The notes beneath the pieces are model-generated. The model had not been told where the DNA came from, searched no databases, and worked only from the letters and a program-made list of their open reading frames with translations. From IMG/VR virus record IMGVR_UViG_3300023116_000181, positions 1-32,981 of that record: 32,981 nt of DNA. One strand, written 5' to 3'. Each line of letters starts with the position of its first letter. Positions within the stretch are counted from its first letter, which is position 1. Source of the stretch: a virus. The translations under genes and the position numbers were made by a program. This document shows positions 28,901-32,981 of the stretch, piece by piece.

Positions 28901-29337
28901 TCACGGAAATTAGCAAACTTGTCCCAATCAATATGAGGGTTCCATGGATACGAAATTTGATTGTTTATTTTACTGTGATCTTCTGTATTAGCACCAAAAT
29001 TTGTGAGCTGATTAATATAATCATTGTAATCTTTATAAAACGTTACATTGTCTAAGTCATCTTTAATTACAACAGCAGGTTCAAACTGGTATGCTTGTCG
29101 CTGATCTGTAACATCATTTACATAAGTGTCGCCCACTTTATAAGCCTTAGCAATAGTCCTGCCAAAGAAGCTATTAATTTTTTCAGCTACACCAGGTTGT
29201 ACTAATTGATCTAATGTAGATTGTAAGAATTTTTTATTTGCTTCTGTTCTAAAGAAACGAGGTAACAAATCTGAAGAAGCTCTTTTATTATTTCCTGGAG
29301 TTGGTAGAGCTGATTCTGTTTGATTTATTTGAGACAT
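13915..29337 (-). CDS. Giant multi-domain baseplate/tail structural protein (position of T4 gp7/gp8)
   Basis: One uninterrupted frame encodes 5140 residues from the ATG at 29337, two bases after the gp6-like stop; GGAGG at 29350-29354 lies inside the end of that gene. Modules by approximate residue: 1-160 conserved head (PRFFRTEANKKFLQST, HIDWDKFANFREYYWMP); 176-320 cupredoxin-like (LYRGQTYRFEIDTPEHPMAF); five CBM5/12-like motifs near 1575, 1830, 2345, 2970 and 3025; 1875-1990 conserved core (FYDLDSDNFDAEQQRMAQHL); FG-GAP-like propeller repeats within 2290-3310; Gly-rich repeats near 3710-3790 and 4082-4162; then many fibre-anchor-like NG..L..DY modules from about 4180 to the end. T4 places gp7 (1032 residues) and gp8 after gp6, and this gene occupies that slot. 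Structural role is firm from context; equivalence to gp7 or gp8 is inferred. Similar large proteins occur in marine T4-like phages. Confidence 0.85.
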   Translation of the reverse strand: MSQINQTESALPTPGNNKRASSDLLPRFFRTEANKKFLQSTLDQLVQPGVAEKINSFFGRTIAKAYKVGDTYVNDVTDQRQAYQFEPAVVIKDDLDNVTFYKDYNDYINQLTNFGANTEDHSKINNQISYPWNPHIDWDKFANFREYYWMPTGPLSVPVRGQGREVVSTYTVTLVDNGDNVSYLFTPDGKTANPTLKLYRGQTYRFEIDTPEHPMAFAISRSFTPGNAIIVAGSEGVKAPGLFDAQLYGNDYDTGEYIVLPSSGSVTFDEDENVSTLYPDGIRKLGEAGEEVANVYIEKGVIEFTIPVNAPNNLFYISRNDVDVSGRVKIYDIEENTFLDVESDIIGKKTYKSANGVQLSNGMKVEFQGNTAPAKYENGYYYVEGVGTEIQLINENDLVIPATYTDPNLVPYGNNEYDVLPFENASAYPGTRDYIVINRASQDRNPWTRYNRWFHRDIIEYALKVNNQPVAVDENHRARRPIIEFEAGLKLYNYGTGSKQDVDLIDTSTKDVFSTIEGALGYNVDGVELAQGMRVLFTADTDILVKGKIYTVKRITIGNDSLLSLIETADTDPIENEVVFVKQGSNYSGKTFHYTGSEWKLSQIKTKTNQPPMFDLCCPQGNEYADPTIFDSTTFSGTKIFSYKEGSGVSDTELGFPLTYRNLENSGDIVFEFNLLTDKFIIQQDDDTIEISTDTSNLRKYSDLNTYTWVNGWSSIPVETTQKVLRQYVSTAEINNNFEIDVYENAGELIDLKTSVFLNGKFQISNIDYEINRINKRAFITFNNDTEIDDIVIIKTTSSQPKNVNGHYEIPINHERNPLNEEITEFTLGSVIDHVNTMIEDIPGFNGIHPGVSNIRDLGNVGIFGKRFVKHSGPNNLPLYHVTNKEYNIVKAIENSKNEYSRFKRVFVETATNLGFDGPTRIHVDNILKQINKDKIKTQPFYFSDMLPIGNLKNRIEYEVLDPRTKYYALSEKFTLTELTAQSVLIYLNGKQLLNEIDYTFDNGGFVIIESYQKEGDIIEIYEYSNTDGSYIPPTPTKLGLYPKFQPQIVINDTFISTDANTTSSPFKVYGEIDTFSDQVGKSGWFYPLYNNKKQAENADTNSLSIKIQFKGLNKIFYAPVTGTTLGGQDTFDYEEHVPGIAMIQGHDGSLVKAWKDYRDNLLLEFESRIFNNIKSKYDKSYLDIDNFVPSKFRKTDYTRTQINNTLLKDFIQWLKLVDNDYTLNNFYDRTNPFTFNYAKMNSVVDGEYLPGFWRGVYKEVYDTDRPHTHPWEMLGFSIKPSWWNEVYGPAPYTGNNLNMWSDLENGYVKEPGKQIRVLNNYIRPGLANFVPVDGQGNLKHPIESNYAQNPFFRNTPAGFVFGDYSPVESAWRKSSEYPFALLRAWLLNKPAKVMGLGFDKSRITKNLAGQYVYSTTAKNIKLDQLRMPNTVEDSSRIITSGLVNFVYNLVASNQLNVYNDYRENLKSITNQLGIKIGGFSDKTKFKLILDSRTPLTTQENNIYVPEENYKLFLNTSSPVKTLVYSGVIVEKQPSGFVIRGYNEATPYFEYFETKSTSSDVAITVGGISESTVTWQEDKDYFKGQVVENNFKYYRVIKNFTSGTSFETDNLAILPELPIVGGKRAIFRRNFLKSSIKKLPYGTSLKNSQAVVDFLLGHEEFLKSQGLQFDFFNTETNYVENWDHAAREFLFWTTQGWSAGTTISLSPASKQLFLQSKYSVVDDIFDEFYSYDLFKSDGRVLPKENISIFREDNSFNLTSVNSDDGIYNLSMPLVQKEHVLLIDNKTVFNDLIYDPSTGYRQERIKVLGYRSDNWNGGLNIPGFVYDSALITEWESWKDYNIGDLVKHKQFYYVATYKVPGSEEFVSTYWYRLSEKPEPKLLTNFDYRINQFADFYDLDSDNFDAEQQRMAQHLIGYQKRNYLANIITDDVSQYKFYQGFIQDKGTKNAITKLFDPLSSANKDSIEFYEDWAIQVGRYGATNDIEQVEYIIKEDDIKESPQCVELVNTIPKESFDKIFRIKPDEVYDKPEGYDHKPFPTTKLKEYVVSGGYVHDDDVEYKAGSIEDLNSGDINQLSIGEYIWLARTVTDDWKVYQISNSIANVTTLTDNETTSPGGKSLFTLTLDKWAAPILNIGDIVAVKGAQDFALNGMYKIYNISGATIQIELPVNNEAIEFDQENYVLIKLREVRVETLDGLNTIVQEKVYDNQTVWVDNYNEDSWGVFKNTPVYSQNYEFNNPVEINDDLHRFGEIMSVTDDNNNLFFGIPEKGNGEVYHYRRTRDVNPFVQDPIISIPEDYFEIENAKFGKSVSVSKDGQYLAVSIPNASNVKTKFKGLFNSFGPNGTEENPASYVKGDIVKYRESLWRANREILPQIGSQPFSTFDTYTNIASGTDADSTSIRLLVAGNSGLPETRADHILVRAPKDMYLGTAVGDKIKLYWNIRSYAYPTLDNYYPFDQQIPEITVSYINDLHTIQEKIDHVFRLPAYLALPQIGDLITTDTGSGQVAYVESDRDSGVVYINNVTGVFDISGELFLNNEFISLYTEEDTYNLSEDLGGFWKISAPLHYNAGVNYDIGRGLVYVDVLRADETRDSFEYYNVQSTVGEIGSYITNNNRASFITHLSYFGDAGGIEQPYPSNKWVARVSRDFDDLIESGLTNIDFNLYNLDNRTIDVASSGFTYELLNKNQTIIDLWDGYIDFEFTEFDFQGNVFEPAIGDIIEDIQTPFDEFGGLAQTSYSTSTAEVVFYQRNFNTVRVYVKNITGNWVELNNIGKIQLRRKSGANNTVNPSIRGNNDVDRTMGTIENFNNSVVLDNRPTSPAGKLAVFEASSSFDSTTVWNEVVPIADEEYWFFKEATNVPGAARSANPPNALSKDYTQVYHIPGDTYGVASGYNNEGAVAIYVKISNGTYQLTKILTSEYTTNNRQFGSKVQFVKKDGLYTLLISSEGNGTREDPGSIEIFKHGYTDEEDFAGDWNSLNDYSQNNIVKHVNDYYVALKDITAADQTTNSIFDTTKWINISWKSGKDQYYRGEYNNTQAYAINSVVNIDGRLYKAKTNIAANSTLSLNDWTLITSELDYLGYLPNLTGNAFYDETVYDPADNISKFSHTFDVSLDGSILVVVSILDDTDSSFAGSTRKQVVIYRLDGDKYSVSQIIDGSDSLTEFADSVKINPQGTVIAISEPSNDDIKINQGQVHIYKQVNGAFVFYQTLESPNNEESEKFGSSISFSSDNLVISSLNGDMKIPTTFDISYENETTFDLGFTEFRNIIKDTGVVYVYENIEDTLVFSESFRYPSAELMFGETLLANNNHVYVGMPRNQVTDSVGTVVDYRKGKGLLAWNRIRELVPPVDVSRLRGAFLYNKRQNQIVTYLDYIDPIQGKIAGPAEQEITHKVGYDPAKYNISTYTGLDTDVFWAEEHVGEVWWNLSTARFVYPYQGDIQYQKAHWNELQPGASIDVYEWVESSLLPSQWDEIADTEIGMKTGVSGTSVYGDAQYSRKFTYDDISQTFNSKYYFWVERKLTIPDVENRSLSVYDIARLIAQPREQGYRHISFAGDNRFILNNCDSLIYNDDIVLNVRYSTGPKLGQNVHNAYYIMSDGLSTSEIHPDIERKWLDSLIGYDTNYRQVPNPELTVKQKYGVQNRPRQSMFINRFEALKQAIERINIVLKENIIVDEYNISLLNSKELAPNEVTNEFDVTVDTIEELRFVGTNKISPAKLTPIINNGKLVSVKITDPGRGYKRPPSYKIYGTGVEAEFTVSINNLGQISEITINNSGKGYDSKTTIGVRPFTVLVNSDNEVLGKWALYSWDQIKKEWYRKSIQDYDVSRYWSYIDWYADGYNEFTIPDFIIEESNQLQSVNDVITDIVKINNVGTGGWLLLRKIADEDTEDYTVNYETIGRENGTLQFNDSLYDYSKNTVGYDNRSFDSYFYDNNPINELRIIFKAIKENIFINKLKVEYNQLFLASLRYVFAEQPYVDWAFKTSFVKAKHNLGYLEQDVTFNTDTLDSYKSYIEEVKPYKTVIREFVSSYESLDNTNSSITDFDLAPAYDDITKTINPSIAKVNGSQIVDVDENIKIYPRKHWLDNSGYKVTSINVTDGGNGYTYKPVVKIEGGGGTGATAEAYLGYGKVTSIKVTNEGSGYITAPTIIIEGAIQDGGTPAKAFPVLGKGVVRNPSVTIKFDRVSGSYFIETLAQIEEFTGTNLNTKFDLEWPMDLRNDSVIVYIDDVEQLRSSYNFKNVTNKDAGYTRSQGQINFTSPPAYLANIRVEYKKPLSMLTASDRINHGYDPLDNMFGKDLAQLMSGIDYGGVEITSFDFGGPAGWDTDGWYTDTWDKFDNSYEDYVFTFDGSTTAIELPEPFEQDVIYNVYIKRSGELVPIRVDDPNYGTSNTINNPNALMQSITGDGVTTVLDLGADDITLLDNDVLIVRKNTSDGSFIPDPESYDTQLTGGTLAYASAKGVNAEEIIVDGDGFVTPTTSGGPEEFVPGHVSDTVDIKVYTRESGGTARIECQNYFLDGTGPAELTYKLGITPGSNPSVIVKLNDVILSENTYTINWKNNTVTIENPLTPSELNIVAIERTGQDILDFGKTIADGSTAFYETNLEYVEDMQVHVTLDGVKVPVYIEQIPNSTRVGILFEITPEEGKVIHYSAFNNSDEINYSQVTKDSFVGNGNNVEYTLSAAPFYSEPTAYNVLVKVGNRILNAGYSIQFDVTQSTLQVFELETFQQPGNALQASDLRVFLNGKELSTPVDWRIDIFTSSIEISEGIANAGDILEVFVVTDGEYQINGDRLVLNVAPAQNESVEVFKFSNHNIQSFERINYDVITRDILLEEDIQYVTYQRLTVGEIKLRKPAHDTQYVWVSVNGELLSPSGDYRLSDDKTTVILSKKPNQNDVIDIVHFAGEVNRPKFAFRQFKDMLNRTHFKRLDSPEAKLVKDLNYYDLRIEVDDASRLPEPNKYSNIPGVIFINGERIEYFVKEENMLRQLRRGTLGTGVKDINPAGTGVYDQGISKTIPYKDITQIQEEVTYGTNTVDLNFIANSVNEFEVFVGGRRLNKNEKVVFDPTKALDSSKGDFVLPADFRLDNSIDEQGNILSSTIVLQSIPREAEKVVVVRKIGKLWSEPGTTLGETQNDIGYFLRAGTTALPE

Positions 29338-29339
29338 TG

Positions 29340-32300
29340 TTAGTATGAACCTCCGCTAGAACTTTGTACTCCACTAGTACTGCTTGATACGCTTGTAATT
29401 ACAGTACCGCTTGACTGTAAGTTTGATGCTGTGATTTCGTCAACTATTTCAACGTCTGCTACAGTTGCAGCGTTGATGAATATTTCATCAGATTCTGATT
29501 TTATTTCAAACAAACTACCAAAAGTTTGACTTGTTTGTTTTGGAACAATTACTATGCTGACTAGTTCTGGTGATAAGCTATTCATTACATACGCACTAAG
29601 TTCTTGGAAATAAAATGTATCTCCAAAATTCCAATATTCAATACTAAAAAATCTATTAACTGAATCGATAACGTTTGCTTTTAATTCATTGTTATTAATA
29701 GTTAGTCCTGGATTTTTTACTATTTTAAATGTAACTTGTAAATCTTCTCTAGCTTTACTTCCAAACAGCATTTTATACTTAACTGGATGATAAATTACTT
29801 CATCACTAATTGATTTGATTTTCGCAATATCACTTCCGTAACTTCTATACAATTGATCACTGCTAGGAGGTAATGGTTTTGTAGGTATTGTGCCGTTTAA
29901 ATATTTTCTATATTGTGTATCATAATTCTTAGTTAACAGGTATACATCAATAATATTTGAAGATCCTGGATCAATTCTGTAATTACTATCGGCAACATGC
30001 ACATAATGAAATTTTAATCCACTACGTCCAGTAAACGCTTTATATTCGCTTGTAATGTCTATACTATTATTAACTTTGTCTATTTGTTTAAATACTGCTT
30101 CATCAACTAGATAAAATACTTGATTATTATTATCATATAACGTCCAAGAACCTATAGTTGATTCATTTTGTTTGATAATAATTTCGTTATTAGAATTATC
30201 AAAATATTTGTAATCTTCAACACCGTCTGAAGTTGTATATCTTTGTTGGAAGATTATTTTACTATTAGGACTAACTGTTGGAGCTACTATGTCATCAAAT
30301 AGATCAGGATTATCAATTATACCGTCATCGTCTTGATCAAAGAACTTAACTTGTATTTTTCTAGTGTCAACATAACCATCTGCATCTCTATAAGCATCTG
30401 TTATAGACCATTTATAATCTTGAGTAAATGGGTTAAGACTATCTGGTGCTCTGTTAATATTTAATACTTCAATTTTGTCTTTAATAAGTTGACCAGATTT
30501 TGGATCATAAATTTTGTCAGCACTATCAAAGAAAAATCTTATTTCATCTTTACTTTCAAATATGTATCTTAAACCTCTGTAAGTAATAGTGTAAGTATCT
30601 CCATTGGTTTTAAAATAAAGCAACCAACTTGAATCTAAATTTTGTCCATTTGTATCGCCTGCCTTACCTACACTAAAATCATTATTTGTGTTAATATTTT
30701 CTGCTGTTATTAACTTCCACTGTCTGTCTGACTGATCATATCGTAAAGCATAATCTTTGTATGCAAATGTTCTATCAATAATTTGTGCTTTAATATCGTC
30801 TATTAAAATTCTTGATAGTTTCGGTATTAGTGATGATAATATAGCACCTTCAGGAATATAATCATTAAACACTACTGGGCCCGAACCATTGTTTTCTAAA
30901 GTTGTTCCGTCACTGTATACACTTATTACTTTAGACCATTTATATGTACTAATACCTAGCAAAGATGCATCAGTTGTTAATGAGCCGTCTTCTTTAAAAT
31001 ATTGTACATTTCCTGATGAGTCAACAGGTGCAATAAATTTACACAATGTACCTGGTTCAAAAAATCTTAAACTATTTGCAGTATAAGAGCCTAACGTAAA
31101 TTTAATACCTTCATTGTGGAAAAATCCAGTTGTTCTATTTGTAGCAGATGTTGTTAAATTCCACGCTGCTCCTAAATCTTCAACAATTACTTTATTGTAT
31201 TTTGACAAGTAAAAATTCATTGTATCTGTATTTGAAAGTAACGGTTCAATTATATTGTAAATTGCTCCTTCAATATCACTTTGTGTTACAAAACTAAAAC
31301 TTGTTTTATTTGTATATTCTTCTTTATATACAATTCCGTCATCAGCAAACAAACTTGTGTTAGAATATTTTCCGCTAGGATCTTTAAGATCATAGTATCT
31401 ACTAATTCCGCTTGCAATTCTATTGACAGATTTTGTTTTAATGATATCTTGACTAATACCTAAAGGACCAATATTATAATCTTCTGCTGTTATTAATCTA
31501 TTTTGAGTATAATATGTTGCAGGTGCATTTTGTTTAACGTCTATATCAGATTCAGTAGTTGTTCCATTACTTACAGTTTGTTTTAAACTTAATCCAATTG
31601 TAAGAACTTCTGCTGTATTATTTTTACTAATATAAGGTATTTCAATAGAAATGTTAGTTAATGAACTAGGATTAATAATAATGTTTCTATTTGCACTAGT
31701 TCTATAATATATTTTAAAGTTACCAGACGGTAAGTTGCCAAAGATACCGTCGCTGAATACAAGATTAATTCTGTCTTCAATTCTAGATGTTACAGCATAA
31801 ACATTTCTTACACCCTTAAACAAACTATTATAGATAATGTTATTACCTTCGACTGCTTCTAGTTTATTCCAAAGTGCATTTTCAAAACCATTTGAATCTA
31901 CACTATAAAGCCAAACATCTGAATTGTTAATGTTTATTGAATCAATTGCTACTGTTTGGTTTGGTGTTGGATTGTCTATTCCAAATGTTCCGGTATCTAA
32001 ACGTCCTTGACGGAAATGCATAAAAAATCCGCTATTAGATGAACCTGCTCCTTGACCGTTGTCTCTGTAAAGTATAGTAGGATTATTACCAGGCAATGGC
32101 GGCTCTTCGACGATATTTCCATTTTCAATATTTGAACTAGTAACTTCAAAACGTGTGCTTACACCTTCTACATTTCTTGTAAAAGGAAATATAGGTACAT
32201 CAGTATTAGTTGCATTAAAACGGTATACTTCTGTAGAAACACCAGAAATTACTTCTGAGTTAACCGGGCGGCCAAATGTTCCATTTACAGGAAGTGCAGC

Positions 32301-32783
32301 ATTCATAATTTTAATAAATTGTTCAAGATAGTTAGTGTTTGATCTATCATTCCATAAAATTGTTAAACCTGCTAAATTTAAACCAGTACTATCAATTACA
32401 GTTTCAGTAGTTTTAACTGTATCAACTTTTAGTAAACCGTTTGCTGCTTGGTTACGTGTTACATTATAAGACAACAAACGTGCAAGACGTAGTATACTTT
32501 CTCTACGTTCTGCTGTTTCGAGGAAGTTTTCTCTAGCGTTTAAATCAATACGGAATGATAAGTTTTGCCCGAGGAAAGCAATCATATCAATTAGTGCAAG
32601 ATATTCACTTGACTCAATGTAATCGTTAAAATCTTCTGGATAGTTTTGACGCAGATAGTTAATCATCGTGCGACGAAGGTTGTCAAAATCGTAACTCTGG
32701 AAATCAGCGTTACGGAAAGATTGGTAAATTGCTTTCCAATCTTCTGTTACTAAAAGTCTTGATTGTCTGTCAGTTGAAGACAT
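29340..32783 (-). CDS. gp6: Baseplate wedge subunit, gp6-like
   Basis: The 1147-residue protein starts at the ATG at 32783, with GAGGA at 32792-32796. The N-terminus shows the gp6 signature: NYPEDFNDYIESSEYLALID, AFLGQNLSFRIDLNARENFL, RRESILRLARLLSYNVTR. The centre has ITAEDYNIGPLGISQDIIK and GISRYYDLKDPSGKYS, and the C-terminal part has FKIVKNPGLTINNNELKANV and FFSIEYWNFGDTFYFQELS, as in the baseplate-J/gp6 core. In T4, gp6 forms the iris-like ring of the wedge around the hub and contacts gp7, gp25 and gp53. T4 gp6 has 660 residues; the extra length lies mainly between the two conserved ends and includes an EF-hand-like loop at residues 816-827. It follows the gp25-like gene as in T4. Identification is strong. 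Confidence 0.93.
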   Translation of the reverse strand: MSSTDRQSRLLVTEDWKAIYQSFRNADFQSYDFDNLRRTMINYLRQNYPEDFNDYIESSEYLALIDMIAFLGQNLSFRIDLNARENFLETAERRESILRLARLLSYNVTRNQAANGLLKVDTVKTTETVIDSTGLNLAGLTILWNDRSNTNYLEQFIKIMNAALPVNGTFGRPVNSEVISGVSTEVYRFNATNTDVPIFPFTRNVEGVSTRFEVTSSNIENGNIVEEPPLPGNNPTILYRDNGQGAGSSNSGFFMHFRQGRLDTGTFGIDNPTPNQTVAIDSININNSDVWLYSVDSNGFENALWNKLEAVEGNNIIYNSLFKGVRNVYAVTSRIEDRINLVFSDGIFGNLPSGNFKIYYRTSANRNIIINPSSLTNISIEIPYISKNNTAEVLTIGLSLKQTVSNGTTTESDIDVKQNAPATYYTQNRLITAEDYNIGPLGISQDIIKTKSVNRIASGISRYYDLKDPSGKYSNTSLFADDGIVYKEEYTNKTSFSFVTQSDIEGAIYNIIEPLLSNTDTMNFYLSKYNKVIVEDLGAAWNLTTSATNRTTGFFHNEGIKFTLGSYTANSLRFFEPGTLCKFIAPVDSSGNVQYFKEDGSLTTDASLLGISTYKWSKVISVYSDGTTLENNGSGPVVFNDYIPEGAILSSLIPKLSRILIDDIKAQIIDRTFAYKDYALRYDQSDRQWKLITAENINTNNDFSVGKAGDTNGQNLDSSWLLYFKTNGDTYTITYRGLRYIFESKDEIRFFFDSADKIYDPKSGQLIKDKIEVLNINRAPDSLNPFTQDYKWSITDAYRDADGYVDTRKIQVKFFDQDDDGIIDNPDLFDDIVAPTVSPNSKIIFQQRYTTSDGVEDYKYFDNSNNEIIIKQNESTIGSWTLYDNNNQVFYLVDEAVFKQIDKVNNSIDITSEYKAFTGRSGLKFHYVHVADSNYRIDPGSSNIIDVYLLTKNYDTQYRKYLNGTIPTKPLPPSSDQLYRSYGSDIAKIKSISDEVIYHPVKYKMLFGSKAREDLQVTFKIVKNPGLTINNNELKANVIDSVNRFFSIEYWNFGDTFYFQELSAYVMNSLSPELVSIVIVPKQTSQTFGSLFEIKSESDEIFINAATVADVEIVDEITASNLQSSGTVITSVSSSTSGVQSSSGGSY
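30303..30338 (-). other. EF-hand/dockerin-like calcium-binding loop in the gp6-like protein
   Basis: Residues 816-827 read DQDDDGIIDNPD. Acidic side chains at loop positions 1, 3, 5, 9 and 12 and the Gly at position 6 fit the 12-residue EF-hand calcium loop, with Asp replacing the usual Glu at position 12. The flanking helices of a classical EF-hand are not evident, so a dockerin-type or thrombospondin-type loop is as likely. Confidence 0.55.
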
Positions 32784-32808
32784 ATTCCGTTTCCTCGTTT
32801 ATATTAGA

Positions 32809-32816
32809 TATTTATC
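32809..32816 (-). promoter_or_regulatory. Candidate T4-like late promoter, GATAAATA
   Basis: The 57-base gap before the gp6-like gene contains GATAAATA on the minus strand, within AGATAAATATCT, whose AGAT and ATCT ends can pair. It differs from T4 TATAAATA at the first base only. Expected transcription start is near 32802, giving a leader of about 20 bases that includes GAGGA. Confidence 0.55.
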
Positions 32817-32840
32817 TGATATGATAAAGTGCTAACTTTA

Positions 32841-32981
32841 TTATTTAAGGCCAGCAGCCTGATCAAAACGGAATAAAAGTTGTTCTGAAATATTGTATGG
32901 CAAATATGAAATAGTACAGTCTACAGTTATTCCTGACTCGTAAGTATCTACTAAAATCTGTTCTACATTTACCCTTGGATC
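32841..32981 (-). CDS. gp25: Baseplate wedge subunit, gp25-like (partial, N-terminal part outside window)
   Basis: An open frame enters at the right edge and ends at TAA (32841-32843), giving the last 46 residues: DPRVNVEQILVDTYESGITV, then a beta strand TISYLPYN, and the ending FRFDQAAGLK. This fits the C-terminus of the T4 gp25/GPW family, in which an E/D-P-R-V motif is followed by beta strands. In T4, gp25 is a small wedge protein between gp6 and the sheath start. Its position directly before the gp6-like gene matches T4 order and supports the call. The evidence is limited to this short end. Confidence 0.75.
   Translation of the reverse strand, partial: DPRVNVEQILVDTYESGITVDCTISYLPYNISEQLLFRFDQAAGLK

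Overview
The window looks like a stretch of the late structural region of a large, AT-rich, T4-like contractile-tailed phage. The protein families resemble those of marine T4-like myophages (cyanophages, pelagiphages), but the host cannot be read from the sequence. All nine genes lie on the minus strand, the intergenic gaps are 1 to 57 bases, and no tRNA, rRNA, IS, CRISPR or integrase was recognised. Transcription runs right to left.

In transcription order: the 3' end of a gp25-like baseplate wedge gene (right edge); an enlarged gp6-like baseplate wedge gene; a 15.4-kb gene for a 5140-residue virion protein where T4 has gp7/gp8; a small conserved virion protein of 200 residues; three consecutive fibre-like genes (690, 663 and 484 residues) with a shared N-terminal domain and unrelated C-termini, one ending in a tail-collar domain; two adhesin-like genes (733 and 1680 residues) sharing a different N-terminal module, one extended by poly-proline linkers and a von Willebrand A-like domain, the other by about a dozen Ig-like and Calx-beta-like domains; and the 5' part of a 2-oxoglutarate/Fe(II) dioxygenase gene (left edge).

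The layout suggests one late-expressed module: gp25 and gp6 build the baseplate wedge, the giant protein and the 200-residue protein complete or decorate it, and the five following proteins are likely peripheral fibres or adhesins for host recognition. A GATAAATA-like motif, close to the T4 late promoter TATAAATA, lies in four of the longer gaps or gene junctions (before gp6, the 200-residue gene, the 484-residue gene and the 1680-residue gene). This suggests several late transcripts rather than one.

The most unusual elements are the multi-domain 5140-residue protein (cupredoxin-like module, at least five CBM5/12-like motifs, an interrupted FG-GAP-like propeller, Gly-rich repeats and tandem fibre-anchor-like modules), the two-tier adhesin set, and a predicted hydroxylase gene close to a virion protein with three poly-proline tracts.
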